A program made the translations under genes and the position numbers. Of a DNA stretch of 64,000 nucleotides, positions 11,540 through 22,371 are shown in pieces. Within the stretch, counting starts at the first letter, position 1; each line of letters starts with the position of its first letter. The notes under the pieces were generated by a model, which made no database searches, was not told the DNA's origin, and saw only the letters and a program-made list of their open reading frames with translations. The DNA lies in NCBI RefSeq assembly GCF_030265065.1, contig NC_080414.1, positions 19,075,501 to 19,139,500 on the forward strand, read 5' to 3'. This DNA is from Corythoichthys intestinalis (taxonomy: Eukaryota > Chordata > Actinopteri > Syngnathiformes > Syngnathidae).

Positions 11540-11757
11540 TATTTTCTGAAGCCTCTCCCCAAGCAGCTGCGCGCGCCGCCTCCCCCAGATGATTGACAGC
11601 GGTGGGCGTTCTCGTGCGGGTTCGCAGGGACGCTGCCACTTTGCGGTGAATGCGTGGATTTGAGGTGCGAGACGCTAACCGTCGCCCCCCATCACCACCA
11701 CGCCTTTCCCCCCTTTTTGGGGCCGGGATGCAAGAAGCGGAGGAGCATCCGGATTAG
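11540..11757 (+). promoter_or_regulatory. lnx2: probable lnx2 promoter and 5'UTR exon 1
   Basis: A GC- and CpG-rich island (GCGCGCGCCGCC, GGGGCCGGGATG) in otherwise AT-rich DNA, ending at a good donor: ATTAG|GTATTATG after 11757. The next acceptor in the same direction that leads into coding sequence is at 14674, so this fits a non-coding first exon of lnx2. The transcription start was not located; the start given is approximate. Confidence 0.55.
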
Positions 11758-13473
11758 GTATTATGACATCTGCATCCACAATGTCACGGTGTGTGTATGT
11801 GTGTGTGTGTTTGTGTGGTGGGGGGTCTCGGTTTTGCATTGCTATTGAGTGCTTGTCAGACGGAATCAGACATAATGCTCACGTTCCCATTATGACACTG
11901 CAGTGTAGATGCCAGACTGTAGGATGGAGGACAATGACAAAATGAGTGTTTTAAGAAAAAAAAATCAAGTGGTTTTGCATGGCACGGCAAAGTGGGCAAC
12001 AACAGCCTATATGGATTTTAAAAATGACATAAATGAGGACTTTATATTAAAAAAAAAAAAAAAAAAAAGGCTAAACTGACAGATGGATGGACTGATGGAT
12101 TGTGCTGTGAGATTAGATGAGACAGGTGAAGGGCTGACAGTCTGTTACTGATGTTGGAAGGCGGTGACAACAACCTTGGGATTAAATGAGACATTTTTAC
12201 ATCAGGCCTGCGTCTACAAGTGTGACGCGGTGATGTCACAGCTTTGTTTTAACGGCAAACAGAGGGAGCCTTGTGTTCTCATGCTTAATTCATGTCCAGC
12301 TGTGGGGCTGGAGAAACAAGCAACCAGTCACATCCAAGGAAAGAAAGAAAAGGAGAACATCCTTCAAAAAAAAAGGGAGGCTGGAATAATTAACAGCCGG
12401 ACCCCTGGTAGCCAAGGAGACAGAGGAGACAGGTTGTCACGGGGACCGTAACCAAGGAGACGGGACGGAAAGAGATTGGAGGGAGGGCTCATTTCTTCAG
12501 CATCCTGTGAATGTCAAGAGAACAGGACAAGGCCCGGTAGCCATGGTCGCCATGGCGACACTATAGACGAGAGACAGGTGTGCATGAGACGATGAGGAAT
12601 CTTTCTTGGAGTGTTTCCTATATTAGGTTTCTATTGCCAAAATTTGTTCGAACCATTTCAAACCATTTGAACTATTCCGTTCAAATGGACTTGACGTCTA
12701 TGGCCGTCGATGGCACTGACACATGATTATTCAATGCCAGCCCGGTAGACAAATTAAGAACAAGAGTATATCTAAGTTTTCATGATAAAACATAGTAACA
12801 TTTTGTGTTACCCTGTAGCGATCACTCAAATTTAGCGTCAAGTTGTTGCCTGTATAGCTGTAAAGGTCAGGCTCCGCCCCCAGTCGTCATAGTAACAAAA
12901 GCCTGACTCATCATTGGCTCAAATGAGACCATAAGCATGGCCGATTTTAGCAAGACGGCAAATAGGGCGTAAATTCTTGATGAAAGTGAGTCACCTGGGA
13001 ATCTGTTTTGAGTTGTGAGAAAAAATGTCTCCATCCTATTTTTGGCTAGCAGCGCTAAGTTTTCCACCCCATTAATCTCTTTCATGCCTCTCGCCCAGTC
13101 GCCTCTCTTCTCCTTCACTTGGATGCTTTTTTAAAACAAAATCTCTTAAAGAACACAGTGCGTTTCCCTTTTTTTCGTCTTCCCAATCCCAGTTTATGGA
13201 GTTTCGGCTGTTACAATACTCACTTGATAACATTCTTCCACGTTGCTGTGCAGTTAAAATCCTAACTGTTGAGAATGTAAAACGGAATTTCATTTTGAAG
13301 AGTCGAAGAAGTGAATCGTGAACTTTGAAATATAGGCAAATATCTCCTCAGTGTACAAAGTGTACAACCGATGTACAGTATATCGTATCTAGTGAAGCAT
13401 CGATACAGTTTTTTGGCTCTGTGTAGCATCATCAATGGTAGCCACTGAGTAAAGTCATATTCATCACTTAGAT
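11758..13473 (+). other. lnx2 intron 1, proximal part
   Basis: Contains a (GT)n tract at about 11788-11815, poly-A around 12050, a diverged dispersed repeat at 12640-12740, and otherwise nothing that I recognise as coding. The reverse-strand frame 12867-13118 has no supporting features. Confidence 0.5.
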
Positions 13474-14314
13474 CAGGGGTGGGCAAACTATTCCACAAAG
13501 GGCCGCTGTGGGTGCAGGTTTTTGCTGCAACCCATCAAGAGGACACCTTTTCACCAATCTGGTGAAATTGTCGCGTTAACAGGCGGTAATTATTTTTTTA
13601 AATTAATCACGTTAAAATATTTGACGCATTTAATGCACATGCCCCGCTCAAACAGATTAAAATGACAGCACAGTGTAACATCCACTTGTTACTTGTGTTT
13701 TTGGGTGTTTTGTCGCCCTCTGCTGGTGCTTGGGTGCGACTGATTTTATGGGTTTCAGCACCATGAGCATTGTGTAATTATTGACATCAACAATGGCGAG
13801 CTACTAGTTTATTTTTTGATTGAAAATTTTTTAAATTTTGTTAAAACAAAAACATTAAGAGGGGTTTTAATATAAAATTTCTATAACTTGTACTGAAATT
13901 TATCTTTTAAGAACTACAAGTCTTTCCATCCATTGATCGCTTTAACAGGATGTTAATGTTAATGCCATCTTGTTGATTTATTGTTATAATAAACAAATAC
14001 AGTACTAATGTCCCGTATGTTGAATGTATATATCTGTCTTGTGTCTTATCTTTCCATTTCAACAATAATTTACAGAAAAATATGGCATATTTTATAGATG
14101 GTTTGAATTGCGATTAATTAGATTAATTAATTTTTAAGCTGTGATTAAAAAATTTAATCGTTTGACAGCCCTAGTTATAAGTGCAATCAGTTGATTGCAG
14201 TCAGGTGCTTCTTGTTTCCATTGACACCTCATTGGTTAAAAGCTCTGTGCTGGATCAGTTGGAACAAAGACCAGGACCTACTGCGGCCCTCGAGGACCGG
14301 TTTGCCCACCCCTG
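13474..14314. mobile_element. hAT-like MITE interrupted by a second MITE
   Basis: Ends CAGGGGTGGGCAAAC and GTTTGCCCACCCCTG with an 8 bp duplication ACTTAGAT (13466-13473, 14315-14322). The same family is uninterrupted at 928-1162. Here its middle is split by about 0.6 kb (about 13562-14173) of the TAGGGCTGTCAAA family in reverse orientation, whose left tip is degenerate. Confidence 0.85.
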
Positions 14315-14785
14315 ACTTAGATAGTACAGATGTTTACAACTGTAAAGTAAAAATGAGAAAATAATCCCCAAAAATATTTTATACTTTTCTTTAACCTCTT
14401 AAAAGTAGTCTGCTTTTCCTTTTCTATGGCTCTCCTGATCCCCCACTTTCCTCTCCGCGACAATCCTGGATAATTCCCTCCCAGTGGAATTGAAAGATTG
14501 CAGTAGGGCGAGAGCAAAAAAAAGAGATTATACTGTCAGATTAGTGGACAGGAGCAGCGATACATAATCTCGGTGCGCTACGCGCGCACATACGGAGGCT
14601 CGCTTGGCGCACGGCGCTCACGTGCACAAGGAATAAACGCAACATAATCACGCTCGTTGTTTTTCCCCAAACAGCTGTCTCACCCTTGACCCGCGGGGTT
14701 GTCATGCACCATCATCCAGTAGGGGGCGTACGTCCTGGCCGCAAACTGTTGGTACCGTGATGCTTACGGGCTAGGAGCTGCAGGG

Positions 14786-17700
14786 ATGGGCAGCCCGGGC
14801 TGCGAGGTGGCTCTCTCCGGGCCCGCCGAGCCCGCCTCAGAGACCCCCTGCTCGGAGTGCGGCCAGGTGCACCGCAGCCGTGAGAACCACCTGTACAACT
14901 ACCGGCTGGAGGTGGACGATGATCTGGTGTGCCACATCTGCCTGCAACCGCTGGTGCAGCCACTGGACACGCCGTGTGGGCACACCTTCTGCGCCCGTTG
15001 CCTACGCAGCTTCTTGCAGGAGAGAGACTTCTGTCCACTGGACCGGACGCGGCTACAGATGCCGGCGTGCCGCAGGTCCAGCATCCTGGTGCACAAGCTG
15101 CTGGACAAGCTGTCAGTCACGTGCCCACTGGCGCCGCTATGCTCGTTGAGCATGCCCAGATGTGATCTGGAAGCGCATCTTAAACACAGGTAAGCGTGGA
15201 AAGTGATTGTTTTGCTTTGGTGAGTCAGTCACTGAAGGATGCCAGGGATGATCGGTTGGCTTTGATAGATGTCCAATCCTTTTGAACAAAATGGATTGGA
15301 CATCTATCATCATTGGTTGCAATTTAGAGGTCAATTAAAGTTTTCTGGAAACGTTGGCCAGAAAAATTCATTTTTTGGGGATTTTTGTTGTGATGTCACC
15401 ACAAACGGAAACGGGAAAACAACAATATCGCAACATTCATGTAGGAAGGGGTATGGCGATTGGCAACCCACTAAATTGTTAGTAAGTTTCGTAAATTTCC
15501 CAGTCTGGTCCCCAACAATCTGGAGTTCAACCAAAATCCTCTGTAAAAATGGCCTCAAATTCTTGTTGTTGCTCTGGGAAGTCTAACTTGGAAGTCCACC
15601 AATTACATACCATTCATTGAGGACAGCTCTCCGTGCAGCAGACTTCAGCCTAAAACTGACCATACAGTTTGAAGGGAATAGTGTCGTTTCCCATATTTAC
15701 TGTTTGACAGTTTGTACAGTATTACGCTAATAAACCTAATTAAAAAAATAAATAGCATTTAAATCATAGTTTAAAACAACAAGTAGAACTTATTTGAAGT
15801 ATGAGTAGTTGGACTTGGATTGGAATTTGCAGCGCCAAGACAACGGGCAGATAAGGGCATAACAACTACGGGATGCCTGCTGACTACGGAAGCCCAACGC
15901 TCGCGTCATGCAGCTGACTGAGCGAGATTGACGCTGACGGAGCGAAACAAGCAGGTGATGGCCAAGACATCTACAAGCCCAAATCTGGACCACCAAATCC
16001 CACCATCAGCTCTTCTGGGAGCCAACAATGGACAGTCCAGAACAATGGCGTGACATCCTGTCTTGCCACAAGGAACGCCTGATAACAAGAAGACTCCACG
16101 GCTGAGAATTTTAACACTCTGCGCTCCTTTTGCCCTGAAGCTGACAAAATCTCCAACTCTGGTTGCCCTGGTAACAGTGACGCACAGACTCCTCTGTCCA
16201 ATCTGCAGCAGACAATTACAGACAATTATTCTTCTGACCCGAAGCTCACCCCAGAAAAGCCTTCAAAAGACTAAACTCTTTCGCTGGCACCGTTTTTTTT
16301 TTTCGGGACTCTTTTGTTGACTTGTGATATGGTGACCACGGATCCAGCCTTCCTCTTCATCTGGGTCTGTTTGCTGTTTTGCCTTGCTGTGGATTTTGAA
16401 TAAATTGTCACCTTGTTCTTCGAAGCCTTTTTCCAGCTTTTAAAATGGAATCAGTACAAGGGGTTAAAACCAAGGTGAACGTGCGGAGTTTGGCTTTTTG
16501 GCTGGGTTGTTGGTGTTATGCCAGCCTGGGTCGTTGGAATTGCACTAGCGCGGTTTCGGCTGTTTGGCTGGCAGGATTCCGGCAATCTGGCTAAAAGGTC
16601 AAATTCCAACAAGTTCCTTATTTTGGCTACCCATTCGCATACTAGATTTTGTTGAACAAAATAATTCATTAAAAGGGCAATTAGTGTTTTTATAGCGGGC
16701 AATGCTTCAATCAGGTGCTTCACGTTATGGTTGGACTCAGCAATCACTTTGTTGCTTGCCATCCATTCACATGCTTTGGCTCTTGGCCCGTTTGGACCAG
16801 GTGCTGTAAAACCTTGAAGACTGAAAGGATACGGGAGGGATTACTGGGCTGTAAGTCATGTGACGAGGGATTAGTGGCTCCCAAGTCATACAGTCATGGG
16901 TTGGCCGGTCAGAAGCTCTTCAGAGTTCTCACTTTCCTTCTGGCAACCATGCTGAGCAACTTCAACACCAGAGATCTTTTCAATCACTTCTTTTGCGAGA
17001 CAGCCAAGGGCAATCCCGGCTTGTGGTGAGTAAACAACGTCTACTTCGATGTAAATCTCGGATCAGTTTCCAGTTAGGCACCAAAGACGGAATGCTGTGC
17101 TGATAAAATGTCTTGAATAGTCCAATGCTTTGCAAAAGGAATCGAAACACTTCAAAATCAAAACTGAAAAAATGTTTCCGATAAAGGCAAGTTAAAGAAG
17201 GATTTTATCTGGTAAGTGCATTGGATTGCCAGAGCAGTTTCTAAAAGATCAACTCATGTGCAGCAAAGGAAGCTGTGATCTGCAGGATACTTGAAGATTT
17301 GCTGAATTTCTTGGTATTATCAGTCTAGGTCTACCAAAAACATCTTCCATTTGAGATCCTCCATTAGCTTTGCAAATTGCATTCAATTTTGACTAGCTGA
17401 AGGTTTAAAGAGGGAAAACCTTGTGGTGTGGCCGCCACCACCACCCACCAATCTGAACCCGATATAAAGCCTGAGTAATTGTGCAATATCTAGAATATTT
17501 GCCTCAAAAGTGGTTTTCTTGACATATGCATCTGTGTTTTGATGCTTTGCTCATTGACGGCTTATCCACTTGTCATCCCTCTCGCCGAGCATCCTAAGGG
17601 GATTTCCATTAACCGGCTCACGCTAACGAGCCGTTCAAAGCTTTTCTGACTCAGCTCTTTTTGTCGGCAGTTCACACATTTGTCATTTTCCCATGCAAAC

Positions 17701-20700
17701 GTCCTCACACACAGCCAGATATTTCCAACGAAACAACTTGAAATAGTTACAGATCAATCCAAATTTCATTTCTAGGGATTACCGTGATTTATGTATAAAG
17801 ATCAGACCTCTGACCCTAGATGGGTTTTCCCGACCTACCCTTAGCGACTTAGAGGTCCAAGATAGCAACAGGAGTCAAGTGTCGCCATTGTGTAACTGGA
17901 CGACTTGAGATGAGATGATTAAAAAGGGAAAGTGACAAGCCGGCCGTGTCTGTGCGGTGGTCAAAGTGGGGATTTTAGCGCATTAATGGTGGTGAGTACA
18001 ACATGCCAGGCTAACTGCACAGTCAATCCAAAGAACTTTGGATCAAACCTTGGCTACAAGTGCATAAATGATCCTGACTACTTACTAAAGTCCTTGCATA
18101 AAAGCAATTACGATATTTTTCTGTTTCCTACCTGATCCAAGGTGTCCAGGAACACGATGTCAGCAGACCAGCGTGGATGGTCCACGCAAGGAGAGCGGTG
18201 ATGACCGACCGGCGGTGAAAAGTCCTCCGCAATCCCCACTCTCACCACAGACAGACCTGGGCAATAGCAGTCCTTCGCCGCCGCTCGGACTCAATGGCGT
18301 TTGTGACAACCCGCCGACGAGGACCAATGAGGCAGGCCTGGACAACCCTGCATTCGAGGAGAGCACTGAGGAAGATAGTGAGTTGCTGCAAAAATTAAAG
18401 GCATTATCTGCGTAACTGTTGGGGTTAAACTGTGGATGTGGTCCCTCAGGTGTGGTGGGGATGGAGTGCATCATCCCCAGGGTGAAACGGCCCCTCAGTA
18501 ACCCTTGCATCCACCTTCTCCGCTCGGTCAGCTCCACTTCCTCTGGCTGGGATTGCCCCGAATCCCCGCCTCTTTCTGCAGAAGAAGGTACAAAGTCAAA
18601 GGGTTCAAACTCTTCTAAGATCCAGTAACATCATTCCCTGTCCACATCTTTAAAAGGCTGCGTCAAGCTGCCATCGCTTCCGGAAGGTGAGATAACAGCA
18701 GTGGAGGTACACCGGGCAAACCCGTACGTGGAGTTGGGCATCAGCATCGTCGGTGGGAATGAGACACCCCTTATAAACATCGTCATCCAGGAAGTGTACC
18801 GGGACGGTGTGATCGCACGGGACGGGAGGCTGCTAGCAGGGGACCAGATACTCCAGGTAAAATCAGATGGATCACAGTTCCAATTACGAGGCTAAAAATA
18901 GCTCATCTTTCCGGTCTCATCCAAGGTGAACAACGTGGACATCAGCAACGTGCCTCACAGTTTTGCACGCTTGACACTAGCGCGACCGTGCACCACTTTA
19001 CAGCTTACGGTGCTCCGTGAGCGCCGCTGCGCATCCCGGGCACCGCCCTCCGCCACACCGGCCATCCCCAAGGCCCCCTGCTCCACCCCTGAGGGCAACC
19101 CGCCCAGTCCCGTGTCACTAAGGATCACCTTGCACAAGCGCGATTCGGCAGAACAGTTAGGCATCAAACTGGTGCGACGGACTGACGAATCCGGGGTCTT
19201 CGTGCTGGACCTGCTTGATGGGGGGCTAGCGGCTAAAGATGGACGGTTGCGAGGCAATGACCGCGTTTTAGCCGTCAACGAGCAAGACCTACGTCACGGT
19301 ACCCCCGAGCAGGCTGCTCAGATCATCCAGGTGAGGACCAAAGCTTATCAGTATGCAGTACAAGTACAGTGGTACAAGTGACTCTGAAATGTGACTTTGC
19401 AGGCAAGTGGCGAACGAGTCCACCTGGTGATTGGCCGACCCAACAAACAGACTCCGCCGCCCCCGCCGCCAAAATCCAGTTCCACCAGAGATCTCTACTG
19501 CCTTGATCACTTCCTGCCTAACCACAGCACCAGCCCCAGCCCGGTGCCCTTACACTTGCCCCGCACTAGCACGCACCGGGTAGGACGACACTTACACTCT
19601 CCCGAATTTTCTTGAGCGATCACAGCTAGCTTAAATCTGAATGTAATGAAAGAAGGCAAATGTTGGACTGAATGTCTGTGTGATCGGTCTTGGCAGGACC
19701 TGTCTCAGTGCGTCACATGCAAGGAGAAACACATCACTGTGAAGAAGGAACCTCACGAGTCTCTGGGCATGACGGTAGCGGGCGGGCGGGGAAGCAAGAG
19801 CGGAGAGCTGCCCATTTTCGTGACCAGCGTCCAACCGCATGGCTGCTTGTCCAGAGATGGTCGAATCAAACGAGGTGAGAGCACTAACATATCATATGCC
19901 AAAAAAAACAACACAACTGATGGCAAGATAACACTCTTGTACGAGCTTGCATGTCAGGAAACCAATGCACAAATAAATTGCCAAAGCCCCACCCTTAACA
20001 TTTTTAGCTCCTCCCCCTCCTATCTGCCAGGTGACGTCCTCCTGAGCATCAACGGGCAGGACCTGACGTACCTTAGCCACAGCGAGGCCGTTGGCACTCT
20101 GAAGGCTAGCGCTGCCTCAGCTTCGGTACAGCTACGAGTGTTGGAAGTGAGCATGACGGAGGAACGTGAACGTGACCGGCTTCTGCATCACGCTCATGAT
20201 AGTGACTTTGACGCTAACTGGTCTCCCTCCTGGGTCATGTGGCTCGGACTCCCTAGGTGAGTTTACGAACACCAGAAGCTCAGTCCCGTTTGGTTTCAAC
20301 ATTTGACTTCTGTGTCAATGTACTTGTTTCGCGCTGGTAGTTACTTGCACAGCAGTCACGAGATTGTACTAAGGAGGAGCCATCCCGGCAGCTGGGGCTT
20401 CAGTATCGTGGGGGGCTACGAGGAGAACCATGGCAACCAAGCCTTCTTCATCAAGACCATCGTCCTCGGAACGCCAGCCTACTATGATGGCCGTCTCAAG
20501 TGAGTCAGACAAAACATGATGAATGGAGAGTTGATTTAAACCCGCCCCTTTTTGTCTCCACATTGAACAATTGAAAACTATTTTATATTTGATTAAGTAA
20601 CTGGTTAGGATCTAATCCGCTAATGTCAAACCTGCAGAGGTGTAGCAAGGGTCCCCAGGCAACAAGCAACATGGGGCCCTTCGAGAGTGTCAAAGTAAGG

Positions 20701-21840
20701 GGGACAGTTGGACTTGGAGTAATAGAAGAAAGAGTAGCAACACAAAAATATCACCATCGGATGCGGAGGTATATACCTTTGTGTGAAATCAATTTGTCAG
20801 ATTGGCCCTACGACCCACCAAATTCAAATTATTCCGTAAAAACCACTGACTGGTGGACTACTGACCGAAATGAGTATTAAATGTGCTAATAAAATTGTTT
20901 AGAATTATTTTAGATGCATATTCGTTTTATTTTTTCTTATATTCGACAAGGAATACGACAGACCCAATAATAGACTTGACACCATTTGTTTAAGTAGTCA
21001 TATGAAAAATGAGGTGGCCTGTGAAAATCAACATAAAACTCGGCAAAGACTTTCCAGAGAGGACTTGGTGAGTCACTCTTTAAACAATCATGTGGTAATA
21101 ATAGCTGATTGGACTTTCTTAAACATGTATAATCTGACATGGTTAGTGCTGATTGGGATTGATAACAGAATCATTAGATAATCTGCCAAATGATTCCATG
21201 AGATTGAAACACTCCCTACACTTGTCGCTGCGACAGTGCAGTAAAGCTGTGTGTGCTAAATCTGTTGGCCCTCTGGGGGCCCCTGCTGGCTTGGGGCCCT
21301 AGGCAATTGCCTGGTTTGCCAAATGGGACGCGACGCCTCTGCAAACCTGCAGCCCTCAGGCCAGATCCAACCAGCTACATTTTATGTGGGCATCAAAAGT
21401 AAAATGTGCATCAACTTTTTCTTACTAAAATTTAGAATTTCTCTTGTACTACAAAAATCAAGGACTCCAGAAATCAGAATTTTTCCTCTTTCCATTTATA
21501 AATTTTTGAATCATTCCTTTTAAAACTGAAAAAAGTTTGAAAATTATAAATTGCAAAAAGGAAAAATACTATAAAGATTTTGGCAATTTTTAGATCAATG
21601 TTTGGCAATTGACGATATGCCAGTTGATTTATGGCAGCTTTAGAAATAAGGACCCTCTGAAGGAAAACTACAATGTGGATCGTGACATACGATCTGGTTT
21701 TCAGGTGCGGCGACATGATCGTGGCAGTCAACGGCTTGTCAACAGCGGGAATGAGCCACTCTGCACTAGTCCCCATGCTAAAGGAGCAACGTAGCCGGGT
21801 CGCGTTGACAGTCATCTCCTGGCCCGGCAGCCTGATTTAG
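14786..21840 (+). CDS. lnx2: Ligand of Numb protein X 2 (E3 ligase, RING + 4 PDZ), ten coding exons
   Basis: Exons: 14786-15189, 18142-18377, 18450-18587, 18657-18856, 18926-19330, 19403-19579, 19697-19874, 20031-20256, 20341-20499, 21705-21840 (2259 nt, 752 aa; human LNX2 is about 690). The coding exon is preceded by an acceptor at 14673-14674. LNX proteins are cytoplasmic RING ubiquitin ligases that bind Numb through an NPXF/Y motif and membrane proteins through PDZ domains. Visible: zinc-binding residues CHIC, CGHTFC, CxxC, CPLD at 49-88; NPAF at 203-206, the LNX2 rather than LNX1 form; PDZ1 (LGISIVGG) about 270-355; PDZ2 (LGIKLVRR) 377-465; PDZ3 (LGMTVAGG) 530-615; PDZ4 (WGFSIVGG) 655-745, ending near the stop with WPGSLI. 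All junctions are GT-AG with matching phase. The third exon (46 aa, [19 protein letters not shown]) has no counterpart in human LNX2 as I remember it and accounts for most of the extra length. Confidence 0.95.
15190..18141 (+). other. lnx2 intron after the RING exon
   Basis: About 2.95 kb. Apart from the 45 bp hairpin at 15264-15308 and a poly-T tract near 16298, nothing was recognised. An AATAAA with T-rich sequence at about 16390-16440 could be a retroposed 3' end, but no defined ends were found. Confidence 0.4.
15264..15308. repeat. perfect 16 bp stem hairpin in lnx2 intron
   Basis: GATAGATGTCCAATCC and GGATTGGACATCTATC are exact inverted copies separated by a 13 nt loop. The stem word resembles the dispersed GACGTCCAATC repeat, so it is probably a foldback remnant of that family rather than a regulatory structure. 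Confidence 0.7.
20500..21704 (+). other. lnx2 last intron
   Basis: No reading frame of significance and no complete mobile element recognised. GGGGCCCT-containing words near 20670 and 21270-21300 look like two related repeat fragments. Confidence 0.4.
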
Positions 21841-22227
21841 CCGGTCTAGTCAGAACAGACCAACTGGTACATGCTTCCTGTACATTGCTCCACCGGGGTT
21901 ATAATAGAGGACCAAAAAGACGACTGTGCCACACTACAGACTGCACTTCCAACACACTGCTGTACTCATACATCAACTTCACTCTTGTAGGTGGGGGATA
22001 GACAAAAGTCCTGAGCTCCATTCAAATGGTTGTGCCGTTCCAAAAGTTGAACCCTTTCCCCACATTCAACACCAGCGTTGGATCCAGCTGTATAAGCCCC
22101 TCCCCGAGGCCTCATTTTAGCAAGCTGCCACAACCTGGGGCTCATGCACTCAGGCCCCATCACCATGACAACCAGCTGCCCAATCAGCTGTAATTTTATA
22201 CATGTGAACGTGTGTCCCGTTTGTTTT

Positions 22228-22233
22228 AATAAA
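22228..22233 (+). terminator. lnx2: lnx2 polyadenylation signal
   Basis: AATAAA about 390 bp after the lnx2 stop codon; the only canonical hexamer seen before the opposing gtf3a 3' end. Confidence 0.65.
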
Positions 22234-22290
22234 TATTTCCTGCAAATATAAATTGACCCGTAAATGCCGTTTCTGCAGTACTGTGAAGGT

Positions 22291-22296
22291 TTTATT
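22291..22296 (-). terminator. gtf3a: gtf3a polyadenylation signal
   Basis: TTTATT on the plus strand is AATAAA in gtf3a orientation, about 75 nt after its stop codon. It lies 57 bp beyond the lnx2 hexamer, so the two transcripts converge and may overlap. Confidence 0.65.
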
Positions 22297-22371
22297 AAAC
22301 AAAAGATGGAGGATGACCAAACAAATTATAGAACAAATGTAAACTTGAATACAGGCAACCCAATTACAGCC

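Noticed and set aside
16130-16440. Possible retroelement 3' end (AATAAA with T-rich tail) in the lnx2 intron
   Set aside because: No paired repeat, no target duplication and no coding part could be found, so no element is claimed.
14786-21840. Assignment as LNX1
   Set aside because: The NPAF (not NPAY) motif, the PDZ sequences and the synteny with polr1d, gtf3a, rpl21, usp12 and gpr12 all point to LNX2.
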